Below are positions 4,739 through 10,378 of a stretch of DNA of 10,378 nucleotides, in pieces. The notes beneath the pieces were generated by a model. That model was not told the DNA's origin, did not search any database, and saw nothing but the letters and a program-made list of their open reading frames with translations. Within the stretch, counting starts at the first letter, position 1. Each line of letters starts with the position of its first letter. The DNA is from JAGVGK01 sp038064935 (GTDB lineage Bacteria > Patescibacteriota > Minisyncoccia > Phycocordibacterales > JACOZG01). A program made the translations under genes and the position numbers. The stretch covers positions 1 through 10,378 of the forward strand of contig JBBTRZ010000024.1 in assembly GCA_038064935.1 (NCBI GenBank), written 5' to 3'.

Positions 4739-5311
4739 ATGATTGCGCAATTGACGGGAGAAGTGGTACGGAAGGATGGGCGCGGGATTGTGCTCAATGT
4801 GGGTGGTGTGGGTTACCGCGTGCATGTGGTAAAGGAGCATGGGGAACAAATGAAGATTGGCGCGAATATCTCGCTGCTTACCCATCTCTCCGTCCGCGAG
4901 ACGGCGCTCGATCTCTATGGATTCGAGAATACTGAAATGCTCAACTACTTCGAACTCTTAATTACCGTCCCCGGGATCGGACCCAAGAGTGCCCTCGCCG
5001 TCCTGTCACTGGCCGCGCCAGAGGTATTGCGGCGCGCCATTCTTGCCGACGACACCACCTATCTCACGCGCGTCTCGGGCATTGGTCGCAAAAGCGCCGA
5101 GAAAATCATTGTCACCTTGAAAGACAAATTAGGCGGACTCGATCACGGCGAATCGAGTCTCCTCGCCGGTGAAGTCGAAGCCATGGAGGCATTACAAGGA
5201 CTTGGTTACACGCTGGCGGAGGCGCGCGCGGCGTTGAAGCTCGTGCCCACGGGAATAGTCGAGGTTGGGGCGAAAGTGAAAGCGGCGCTCCAGCGTCTGG
5301 GGAGAAAATAA
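4739..5311 (+). CDS. ruvA: Holliday junction branch migration protein RuvA
   Basis: RuvA binds four-way DNA junctions as a tetramer and recruits the RuvB helicase for branch migration in homologous recombination. This 190-residue protein has the three RuvA domains. Residues 1-62 are an OB fold (MIAQLTGEVVRKD...VGGVGYRVHV...LSVRETALDLYGF). Residues 70-135 carry two helix-hairpin-helix motifs, VPGIGPKSA (77-85) and VSGIGRKSAEK (112-122). Residues 143-190 are the flexible-linked domain III (AMEALQGLGYTLAEARAAL), which contacts RuvB. The length is typical. The start is fixed by the conserved MIAQLTG opening. It heads a run with the MurE-like gene (six bases after its stop) and mutM. ruvC and ruvB are not adjacent. 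Confidence 0.96.
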   Translation: MIAQLTGEVVRKDGRGIVLNVGGVGYRVHVVKEHGEQMKIGANISLLTHLSVRETALDLYGFENTEMLNYFELLITVPGIGPKSALAVLSLAAPEVLRRAILADDTTYLTRVSGIGRKSAEKIIVTLKDKLGGLDHGESSLLAGEVEAMEALQGLGYTLAEARAALKLVPTGIVEVGAKVKAALQRLGRK

Positions 5312-5317
5312 AAAAGT

Positions 5318-6622
5318 ATGCGACGAGCTCTTTGGTTGGAAATAATTCTTAAGTTTGGTCGGCAAATTATCCCCCGACCAATTTTTCGCGCAACTCAACC
5401 AATCTATCACTACCTCCTCGCATTTCTAGGATCGGTGATCTATCGGCATCCTTCGCGGGCGATCGCCGTCATTTTTATCACCGGGACGAAAGGCAAGACG
5501 ACAACCAGCGAAGTTATGAACGCGATCTTCGAAGCAACCGGGGCAAGGACGGCGCTCGCGAACACAATCCGCATCAAGATCGGGGACAAGTCCGAGCCGA
5601 ACAAATTCAAGATGACAATTCAAGGTCGCTTCTTCGTCCAACGCTTCCTGCGACAGGCCGTAGAAGCCCACTGCCGCTATGCCATCATCGAGATGACCTC
5701 GGAAGGCGCCAAACAATTCCGTCACCGCTTCATTGAAATCGACGCGCTCATCTTCACTAATCTGGCACCGGAACATATTGAATCCCACGGTTCGTATGAG
5801 AAATATTTGCAGGCCAAGCTCTCGATCGGCCGGGCTTTGGCGCGCTCGCGCAAACCGGCGCCAACTTTAATCGTGAATGGCGACGATCGAGTGGCCAAGC
5901 ACTTCCTCGCTTTGCCAATTAGTCGGATCGTCGTCTATCGCTTGCGCGACGCGTCGCCTTATGCCACGACGGAATCCGGAACGAATTTCACCTGGCGCGG
6001 GAAACGAATTCGGACGCAATTGCCCGGCCTCTTCAATCTCATGAATGTCCTCGCTGGGGCTGTCACGGCCGACCACTTCGGCGCTACTCGCACCGCCATT
6101 CGCCGCGCCGTGGAAGGGGTGACGCTCGTGCGCGGTCGGATGGAGAGAGTTGAAGCCAAAAGTTTCAACTCTCTTTGGCCTGACTTCACCGTCATAGTGG
6201 ATTATGCTCACACCCCGGATTCTCTGCGTGAGGTCTATCAAACTTTTGCCGAGCGCGGGCAAATTGCGGTCTTAGGTGGCACGGGCGGCGGGCGGGACAC
6301 CTGGAAGCGGCCGGTGATGGGCACCATCGCCAGCGAACATTGCCGCTTAATTATTCTGACTAACGAAGATCCTTATGACGAAAATCCGGAGGCCATTGTC
6401 AACGATATTGTCCGTGGCATTAAACGCACACCGTATAAAATTATTATGGATCGACGCTTGGCCATTCGCGAGGCGCTCCACGAGGCCCGCGCCGGCGAGA
6501 TAGTCATCATTACCGGCAAAGGCACCGACCCCTTTATCATGGGGCCAAAAGGGACAAGAATACCTTGGGACGACATGGCGATTGTCCGCGACGAATTAAA
6601 GAAGCTAGCACCTAAAAGCTAA
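5318..6622 (+). CDS. short MurE-like UDP-N-acetylmuramyl peptide ligase
   Basis: This 434-residue ATP-dependent Mur ligase is predicted to add the third residue to the UDP-MurNAc dipeptide, or a related amide bond, in peptidoglycan synthesis. The P-loop is GTKGKTTT (56-63), with Lys where MurE usually has Asn. The central domain has EMTSEGAKQFRH, FTNLAPEHIESHGSYEKYL and a likely carbamylated Lys167. The C-terminal part has GRMERV (273-278), VDYAHTPDSL (294-303), GGTGGGRDTWKRPVMG (320-335) and GKGTDPF (400-406). Only about 45 residues precede the ATPase domain, with a hydrophobic patch, so the UDP-binding first domain of standard MurE (about 90 residues, total near 490) is missing. The DNPR motif that recognises diaminopimelate is replaced by NEDPYDENP (349-357), so the added amino acid is uncertain. 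It follows ruvA by six bases and ends 12 bases before mutM. Confidence 0.82.
   Translation: MRRALWLEIILKFGRQIIPRPIFRATQPIYHYLLAFLGSVIYRHPSRAIAVIFITGTKGKTTTSEVMNAIFEATGARTALANTIRIKIGDKSEPNKFKMTIQGRFFVQRFLRQAVEAHCRYAIIEMTSEGAKQFRHRFIEIDALIFTNLAPEHIESHGSYEKYLQAKLSIGRALARSRKPAPTLIVNGDDRVAKHFLALPISRIVVYRLRDASPYATTESGTNFTWRGKRIRTQLPGLFNLMNVLAGAVTADHFGATRTAIRRAVEGVTLVRGRMERVEAKSFNSLWPDFTVIVDYAHTPDSLREVYQTFAERGQIAVLGGTGGGRDTWKRPVMGTIASEHCRLIILTNEDPYDENPEAIVNDIVRGIKRTPYKIIMDRRLAIREALHEARAGEIVIITGKGTDPFIMGPKGTRIPWDDMAIVRDELKKLAPKS
6144..6174. repeat. 11-bp perfect inverted repeat inside the MurE-like gene
   Basis: AGAGAGTTGAA (6144-6154) and TTCAACTCTCT (6164-6174) flank a nine-base loop. The segment encodes ERVEAKSFNSL between GRM and the DFTVIVDYAHTP motif, where MurE proteins usually have a shorter link. 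It may be a small palindromic insertion that kept the frame. Confidence 0.6.
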
Positions 6623-6634
6623 AAGCTATTTTAT

Positions 6635-7537
6635 ATGCCTGAACTGCCAGAAGTCGAGACACTGCGACGCGAGTTGGAACGCGTTTTGGTGGGTCAAATA
6701 ATTAAAACGGGGAAAGTGTTTTGGCCCGGAACTGTCGCCCCCTTATCTTCTTCGGCGTTTGTCAAAAAATTATCCGGACAAAAAATCACAGCGATCAGGC
6801 GACGCGCTAAAATCCTGCTTCTCTCTTTATCTCCCAGCCAACTTACACTCGCCATCCATCTCAAGCTGACCGGGCAACTTGTTTATCACCCCCTCCAACC
6901 CCCCCAAAGGGGGAGAGATAATTCCCCTCTCCTTCGGGGAGGGGCTAGGGGTGGGGTGGTGATCGGCGGACATCCCGAAGACCCGACTAAACACACTCGA
7001 GCCATTTTTCATTTCACGGATGGCAGTCAACTTTATTTCAATGATTTGCGTAAATTTGGCTGGCTAAAACTACTATCCAGCAACAGTAAGGAGGGGTTGC
7101 TTGCCCGCCTCGGGCGGGAGCCACTATCGAAAGAATTTGGCTGGGAAACATTCAAAACTATTTTGCAACGCTACCCCAACCGCCGCCTGAAACAGACCCT
7201 CCTCGACCAAACCTTAATCGCCGGTTTGGGAAATATTTATGTGGATGAGAGTTGCTTCGCGACGAGAGTAATGCCCGATCGACGAGTTAAAAAATTGACG
7301 GACTCGGAGATTAAAAAGTTACATCGAGCGATCCAGCGAATTTTGAAATTGGCCATCAGGGAGGGCGGCACGAGCGCGCGCAATTATGTCCGGAGCGACG
7401 GCAGGCCCGGCGGCTTCGTCCCCTATCTTAAAGTTTATGGCCGGACCGGGAAACCTTGTAAAAATTGCCGCGCCCCAATTACCAAAGTCAAACTCTTGGG
7501 CCGCGGCACCCACTTCTGCCCGCAATGCCAAAAATAA
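6635..7537 (+). CDS. mutM: formamidopyrimidine-DNA glycosylase (Fpg/MutM) with an in-frame repeat insertion
   Basis: Fpg removes oxidised purines such as 8-oxoguanine and nicks the DNA at the lesion. This 300-residue protein has the N-terminal PELPEVET (catalytic Pro2 and Glu3 after Met removal), the beta-hairpin lysine in RRRAKILLL (Lys59) and the helix-two-turn-helix LLDQTLIAGLGNIYVDESCF (189-208). It also has the C-terminal zinc finger with Cys275, Cys278, Cys295 and Cys298 and the DNA-contacting Arg290 (LGRGTHFCP). All key residues are intact, so it is probably active. The oddity is a Pro/Arg/Gly-rich stretch at 85-109 (HPLQPPQRGRDNSPLLRGGA then RGGVV) between GQLVY and the conserved GGHP. 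It is encoded by a palindromic repeat and lengthens the protein over the usual 270-285. The gene is third in the ruvA run and ends two bases before the convergent methylase gene. Confidence 0.93.
   Translation: MPELPEVETLRRELERVLVGQIIKTGKVFWPGTVAPLSSSAFVKKLSGQKITAIRRRAKILLLSLSPSQLTLAIHLKLTGQLVYHPLQPPQRGRDNSPLLRGGARGGVVIGGHPEDPTKHTRAIFHFTDGSQLYFNDLRKFGWLKLLSSNSKEGLLARLGREPLSKEFGWETFKTILQRYPNRRLKQTLLDQTLIAGLGNIYVDESCFATRVMPDRRVKKLTDSEIKKLHRAIQRILKLAIREGGTSARNYVRSDGRPGGFVPYLKVYGRTGKPCKNCRAPITKVKLLGRGTHFCPQCQK
6887..6961. repeat. composite palindromic repeat embedded in mutM
   Basis: The segment holds two G/C-run palindromes. The first is CCCCCCC-AAA-GGGGG (about 6900-6913). The second is CCCCTCTCC-TTC-GGGGAGGGG (6924-6944), a strong stem-loop. 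Outer CACCCC (6887-6892) and GGGGTG type arms add further pairing. G- and C-rich palindromes of this look are dispersed in many CPR and Bacteroidetes genomes (general recollection). Here the element is read through in frame, adding about 18-20 residues. Confidence 0.7.
7104..7118. repeat. small G+C palindrome in mutM
   Basis: CCCGCC-TCG-GGCGGG is a perfect 6-bp hairpin within the codons for ARLGRE. It could be chance or a second short dispersed repeat. The encoded LARLGREPL keeps the LxxLGPEPL-type motif of Fpg. Confidence 0.4.
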
Positions 7538-7539
7538 GT

Positions 7540-8016
7540 TCACCCAATATCCAACCAACGGAAAAGGCAAATGCCGGCCGCCACCGCGACATTGAGCGAT
7601 TCTTTCTGGCCGCGCATCGGGATCTCGGCAATCATGTCACACCGTTTGAGAATCGCGGGATTTATTCCCCTGACCTCATTGCCAACGATAATCGCCGTTG
7701 GGCCTTTGATTTTTACTTTTTTATAACCAACTGACTTGTCTGATTGCTCTAAAGCTAATAACTTATAGCCATTAGCTTTTAGCTTATAGGTTAAGTGAGA
7801 AATACTTCTGAATGATTTCCAAGCAATGTAATTCTCCGCCCCGAGCGCCGTTTTAGTCAAATCTTTATTGGGCGAGCCGAAGCGATCAACCGGCGTCGGC
7901 GTGTACCCGCTCAAATAAATTTTCTCGATTCTACCCACCGCATCGGCAATCCGAAAAATCGCGCCCACATTCTGGGCACTGCGGAGATTGTGAAGAATGA
8001 GACAGTTTTTAGACAT
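7540..8016 (-). CDS. SpoU/TrmH-family RNA 2'-O-methyltransferase
   Basis: This 158-residue SPOUT-class enzyme is predicted to transfer a methyl group from S-adenosylmethionine to a ribose 2'-hydroxyl in tRNA or rRNA. The three SpoU motifs are intact: HNLRSAQNVGAIFR (9-22) with Asn10 and catalytic-type Arg12, AIIVGNEVRGI (108-118), and IPMRGQKESLNVAVAAGI (132-149), which forms the knotted cofactor site. It is the minimal catalytic domain without the N-terminal RNA-binding domain found in many RlmB/TrmH proteins, a size close to TrmL. The target nucleotide cannot be deduced. The gene lies 19 bases after the nuclease gene on the same strand and ends two bases from the convergent mutM. The sequence from 7750 to 7793 is rich in AGCTAAAAGCTA-like words. 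Confidence 0.88.
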   Translation of the reverse strand: MSKNCLILHNLRSAQNVGAIFRIADAVGRIEKIYLSGYTPTPVDRFGSPNKDLTKTALGAENYIAWKSFRSISHLTYKLKANGYKLLALEQSDKSVGYKKVKIKGPTAIIVGNEVRGINPAILKRCDMIAEIPMRGQKESLNVAVAAGICLFRWLDIG

Positions 8017-8035
8017 CTTTATTTAATCACATTTT

Positions 8036-8842
8036 TTACGGCAAACTTTCGCACACCTCTCCATCCTTATCCCGATCTAATTGGTGAATATCATTATTGA
8101 TTCCACCGCAAGCGACAAAAACCGTTTGCGCTTCGGCTTGGGTCTTAAAGTCAGAACAGTTATAAGCATTGCGAGAGCAAATGTATTTACCATCTGGAAT
8201 CGGTGGGCTTACAGTTTGTTGAGTATTTATTGGAGTAGTTGACGCTGGTTTGATAGGGCAAACCCCGTCTGCCCACAACCCTCTTTTTGCCGCCCTCGCT
8301 TCTTTTTCGGCTTGTTTGAATTCAGTTTGGTATTTGTATGACAAGTCGTAGGTATATTCGTAGGCAAAACCTTGCTCAATCATCAATTTGTTGAAGTTAG
8401 TACCATCAGACAGAAAAACATAACGCAGAGTCCTTTGATATTTATCGAGTTCTCCTTGGGTTGGATCGGCTTCTAACTTTACCTGTTTACCGCTTAATAA
8501 TTCTTTGGCTTTATTAGAAGCTTCATTACCAAAACATTCTACTGGTTTGCGGGGGTCAACAGTTTCGGGTGTGTTGATGCCGATTAAACGGAGAGTTTTA
8601 CTAACCCCATCCTTACTTACCGTGATCGTGTCGCCGTCAATTACTTTTATTACTTGATAAAAATTATCAGTCGCCTCTGTCGAAATTGGGGGTGTTGCTA
8701 AAGTTGCAGGAACAGAAACAGAAGTATTGGTTTGGGGTTGAGGTGTGGTTAATTTTTTTGAACCAAGACTGATTATCACAAACACCAAAACAAGGGTATA
8801 AATTACCCAAGCCCACCAACGGAAATACCATTTTAAAACCAT
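8036..8842 (-). CDS. membrane-anchored thermonuclease (SNase) with Excalibur domain
   Basis: This 268-residue extracellular nuclease is predicted to degrade DNA or RNA outside the cell, possibly to scavenge nucleotides. Residues 9-27 form an uncleaved N-terminal membrane anchor, followed by a Thr/Pro/Ser linker to about 58. The staphylococcal nuclease domain covers 60-192, with VIDGDTITV (67-75, metal-binding Asp71), Arg85 and Glu93 in LRLIGINTPET, and Arg137 in KYQRTLRYVF. These correspond to nuclease Asp21, Arg35, Glu43 and Arg87. The Asp40 equivalent is Asn90. After a second linker, residues 222-268 form an Excalibur calcium-binding domain: NCSDFKTQAEAQ, then LDRDKDGEVCE (255-265) with the DxDxDGxxCE loop. 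Full length and intact key residues suggest activity. The start precedes the anchor with only a weak AGAG. It lies 59 bases downstream of the caspase-like gene and 19 bases before the methylase gene. Confidence 0.9.
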   Translation of the reverse strand: MVLKWYFRWWAWVIYTLVLVFVIISLGSKKLTTPQPQTNTSVSVPATLATPPISTEATDNFYQVIKVIDGDTITVSKDGVSKTLRLIGINTPETVDPRKPVECFGNEASNKAKELLSGKQVKLEADPTQGELDKYQRTLRYVFLSDGTNFNKLMIEQGFAYEYTYDLSYKYQTEFKQAEKEARAAKRGLWADGVCPIKPASTTPINTQQTVSPPIPDGKYICSRNAYNCSDFKTQAEAQTVFVACGGINNDIHQLDRDKDGEVCESLP

Positions 8843-8901
8843 AACTCTATGATACTCTTAATTACTTACATATTCATACTTAATTAGAAGTGACTTATAT
8901 T

Positions 8902-9552
8902 TTACAATTTAGCCTCTTTGTCCCCTAAACATATTTGATGCATCATATTATTATAGAGATCACCAATGGTATAGAAGTAGGGTGAAGTTTGACCATCAAT
9001 CAGCAATTTTCTAACATTATCTCTAAATTTAACACGAGAGCGTAAATTTGCCATGCCAGCCGAATGTCCTTTTATCAGACTGATCGCAACATAATTAGAT
9101 GGGTCTAAAAATAATTCGGCCGTTCTATCTTGAAGCGGTTTCGAAAGTTTCTCGTTTTCTTTATAAAAAGTGAAAGGTATGTCATAACCAATATAAGCTA
9201 GGGCTCCTTCATCCACGGCTTTTTTGCCCAGAACATTAAGAGAATTACAGGCACGGGCATAAACAATTTTATTGCTTAAAAGCCCAGCTTCTTGAAAAGA
9301 AATCAATGGATCATTACCTTGTCCAGCAATAAAATTATCGTTGCCATGTCCATTCATAACTACAAGCATTTTAGCATCAGCTTTTTTCTGAAGTATACCA
9401 AGAAACCTCTTTTTATTAGCCTTGTCTTTAGTAAGATCTATTAAGCTAAAGCCTTTGCGTTTACACTCTTCGATAATATGTTTACTCCACCAGAAAAGAT
9501 AATAAGTTCCTGGATCATTATTCGGTCTAGTAATTAGAAGGGTGCTACTCAC
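8902..9552 (-). CDS. caspase-like (clan CD, CHAT/caspase-fold) cysteine protease candidate
   Basis: This 216-residue soluble protein shows the core of the caspase-hemoglobinase fold. A hydrophobic strand leads to the putative catalytic His69 (MLVVMNGHGN, 62-71). About 33 residues later a second strand leads to the putative catalytic Cys102 (KIVYARACNSLNVLGKKAV, 95-113), followed by the strand ALAYIGYDIPFTF (117-129). These His-Gly and Ala-Cys-Asn-Ser contexts are typical of CHAT, gingipain and metacaspase relatives. No signal peptide is seen, so it acts in the cytoplasm. The GTG start overlaps the TAG stop of the preceding 85-residue gene as TAGTG, indicating coupled translation. With two small upstream genes it forms a tight three-gene operon. 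Substrate and trigger are unknown. The fold is inferred from motif spacing only; a non-protease relative is possible, but the His/Cys pair is intact. Confidence 0.68.
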   Translation of the reverse strand: MSSTLLITRPNNDPGTYYLFWWSKHIIEECKRKGFSLIDLTKDKANKKRFLGILQKKADAKMLVVMNGHGNDNFIAGQGNDPLISFQEAGLLSNKIVYARACNSLNVLGKKAVDEGALAYIGYDIPFTFYKENEKLSKPLQDRTAELFLDPSNYVAISLIKGHSAGMANLRSRVKFRDNVRKLLIDGQTSPYFYTIGDLYNNMMHQICLGDKEAKL

Positions 9553-9809
9553 TAGTTTGTGATTCCTGATGTCAATTCATCTAATAATCTTCCAGTACTT
9601 AACGCTCTCAAAAATTCTAACTGCGATCGGACAACCTCCCGCCCAACCGTGTCCTCTCTCTTGACTCTCTCAATGATCTCAGCACGCGTAAAATCACCTT
9701 CATCCCCAACTGATATAGTAACATTATTAGGAATAGACAGAAGCCGCGCAATCACAAGCTCTTTAAGCTCTACTGAAATAGGCTCGTTTGATTTAGTTAC
9801 CCCAGACAT
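9552..9809 (-). CDS. small protein of unknown function, middle gene of the caspase-like operon
   Basis: This 85-residue soluble protein has no signal peptide or membrane segment. After a polar start it has helix-like VELKELVIARLLSIP (13-27), a strand NVTISVGDEGDFTRAEIIE (29-47), in which the turn GDEGDFTRAE may cap a helix, and a final helix with VGREVVRSQLEFLRAL (55-70). The order suggests a small helical adaptor or binding domain. The gene starts with ATG two bases after the stop of the 72-residue gene and its stop overlaps the GTG of the caspase-like gene, so the three are surely co-translated. I do not recognise a named family. A role as adaptor, inhibitor or substrate of the downstream protease is inferred from gene order only. 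Confidence 0.72.
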   Translation of the reverse strand: MSGVTKSNEPISVELKELVIARLLSIPNNVTISVGDEGDFTRAEIIERVKREDTVGREVVRSQLEFLRALSTGRLLDELTSGITN

Positions 9810-9811
9810 AT

Positions 9812-10030
9812 TTAGAGAATATTAAGTTTCTCAATCTTATCTAAAACCTTGACTCCACGCGGTGTATCGTTGGCAATCTCAAAATAAGCGGCTTTCCACG
9901 AGACGGGTCCGTCTTCAAAAACAATGATTATTTCATCCCTAGAACCCAGCGGTAGATTGGCATAGGCCTGTAAAAATCGTTCTCTAATCGTTGGTTTTGA
10001 AAGTTCTGGGTTCAAGGTGGTTGGATCCAT
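9812..10030 (-). CDS. small protein of unknown function, first gene of the caspase-like operon
   Basis: This 72-residue soluble protein has helix-like TIRERFLQAYANLPLGSRDE (14-33), a short strand IIIVFEDGPVSWKAAYFEI (34-52) with a Gly-Pro-x-Ser-Trp turn leading into a helix, and a terminal NDTPRGVKVLDKIEKLNIL (54-72). From memory, small proteins with a similar 'xxxISWxxAYxEIxNDTxxGxxILxxLxxLxI' shape occur elsewhere in bacteria, but I cannot name a function. It leads a tightly packed operon whose third product is caspase-like, so it may sense or gate that protein; this is inference. Its ATG has no Shine-Dalgarno sequence but is seven bases from a candidate -10. Confidence 0.7.
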   Translation of the reverse strand: MDPTTLNPELSKPTIRERFLQAYANLPLGSRDEIIIVFEDGPVSWKAAYFEIANDTPRGVKVLDKIEKLNIL

Positions 10031-10037
10031 TCATACA

Positions 10038-10065
10038 ATCATACACTGGTTGTTAAATCTAGCAA
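10038..10065 (-). promoter_or_regulatory. candidate promoter of the caspase-like operon
   Basis: On the minus strand TTGCTA (10065-10060), a 16-base spacer and TATGAT (10043-10038) precede the ATG at 10030 by seven bases. Transcription would begin at or next to the start codon, giving a leaderless or nearly leaderless message. Confidence 0.45.
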
Positions 10066-10085
10066 ACGCGCAACAAACACTCAGG

Positions 10086-10325
10086 TTATTTCAAACCACT
10101 GGTGTTTTTATAGTATTTCTGCATTTCTTGCTCCCAGTTCTTCGGATAATAAGACAAAATTCCTCCTGTTAGTTTGATCGGGATCTTTCTGATCCTAGTA
10201 TCATTATGATGATTCTCGCGAAATTTTCTATAGCTCGTAGCTAAAATTTTTGAAACGTGTTCGCTCGGCACAATCCAAAAATCTGGCTCACTCTTAAATT
10301 CATTAAGACGAACGAGTGCATAAAA
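10086..10325 (-). pseudogene. 5'-truncated ORF of unknown function
   Basis: The frame ends at the TAA at 10086 and is open for 80 codons up to an in-frame TGA at 10328-10326. Protein-like sequence (RLNEFKSEPDFWIVPSEHV, later RKIPIKLTGG and YYPKNWEQEMQKYY) extends upstream of the only usual start in frame, a GTG at 10271 that would give 61 residues. The 'PDFWIVPS..V' and C-terminal 'NWE' features resemble the ends of uncharacterised nuclease-like proteins, but I am not sure. No ATG fits. The upstream edge meets a palindromic repeat (10331-10362), suggesting that the 5' part was lost or replaced. A short functional GTG-start gene remains possible. Confidence 0.4.
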
Positions 10326-10330
10326 TCAAA

Positions 10331-10362
10331 TCACCCCGATGCAGAGCATCGAGGTATGGTGA
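10331..10362. repeat. palindromic repeat at the right edge
   Basis: CGATGC-AGA-GCATCG (10337-10351) forms a 6-bp hairpin, extended with bulges by CC/GG and by outer TCAC/GTGA pairs (10331 and 10362). It abuts the truncated ORF. It looks like a dispersed REP-type element, but only one copy is visible here. Confidence 0.5.
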
Positions 10363-10378
10363 CCGGCCGAGTCAGTGA

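Noticed and set aside
4477..4797. Longer 106-residue version of the antitoxin
   Set aside because: The extra N-terminus would cross the duplicated promoter and enter ruvA antisense. The start at 4677 matches the rpsT start within the repeat.
5867..6262. Minus-strand ORF of 131 codons inside the MurE-like gene
   Set aside because: It is a shadow frame of a G+C-rich gene whose motifs are clear on the plus strand.
9559..9825. Plus-strand ORF of 88 codons over the 85-residue gene
   Set aside because: It is antisense to a gene tightly coupled in an operon, and its Ser/Thr-rich translation lacks protein character.

Overview
The window looks like a piece of a Candidatus Patescibacteria (CPR, Parcubacteria-like) genome. 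This is inferred from gene content, not from a marker phylogeny. Pointers are a secreted peptidoglycan-binding protein with the CxFTRxL...LQxxLN signature, a conserved two-helix membrane protein with a WLHED/KLLMPHI-type tail, a short MurE-like ligase lacking its first domain, an anchored SNase-Excalibur nuclease, and a tiny RelE-type toxin-antitoxin pair. TGA is used as a stop (antitoxin and rRNA/tRNA methylase genes), so the recoded-UGA Gracilibacteria are unlikely.

Layout. Positions 1-160 hold a strong leftward promoter that may serve a gene running off the left edge. Positions 161-943 (+) encode a ZIP metal transporter, convergent with a secreted acidic peptidoglycan-binding protein (955-2016, -). 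Positions 2228-3076 (+) encode a membrane fatty-acid desaturase with a TTG start and strong ribosome binding site, closed by a good terminator (3102-3158). Then come a small two-helix membrane protein (3184-3633, +) and tRNA-Arg(GCG) (3646-3720), followed by partial direct and inverted copies of the tRNA 3' half. rpsT (3896-4165, -) and ruvA (4739-5311, +) are divergent, but a toxin-antitoxin cassette sits between them, flanked by two near-identical 47-bp copies of the rpsT upstream region. ruvA, a MurE-like ligase and mutM (4739-7537, +) form a tight run; mutM carries a palindromic repeat read through in frame. On the minus strand follow an RNA methyltransferase (7540-8016), an anchored nuclease (8036-8842) and a tightly coupled three-gene operon of two small unknown proteins and a caspase-like (clan CD) protein (8902-10030). 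The right edge holds a 5'-truncated ORF next to a palindrome. No stretch over 300 bases lacks a gene.

How it fits together. The core part (about 3900-8020) is housekeeping: translation (rpsT, tRNA-Arg, RNA methylase), recombination and repair (ruvA, mutM) and wall synthesis. The flanks are accessory: metal uptake, lipid desaturation, surface attachment, nucleic-acid degradation and a possible protease-based module. The most notable items are the toxin-antitoxin cassette that appears to have duplicated the rpsT-ruvA promoter region, the caspase-like operon, the repeat embedded in mutM, and the tRNA-derived repeat cluster. The right-hand accessory part (about 8030-10378) is visibly AT-richer than the centre.
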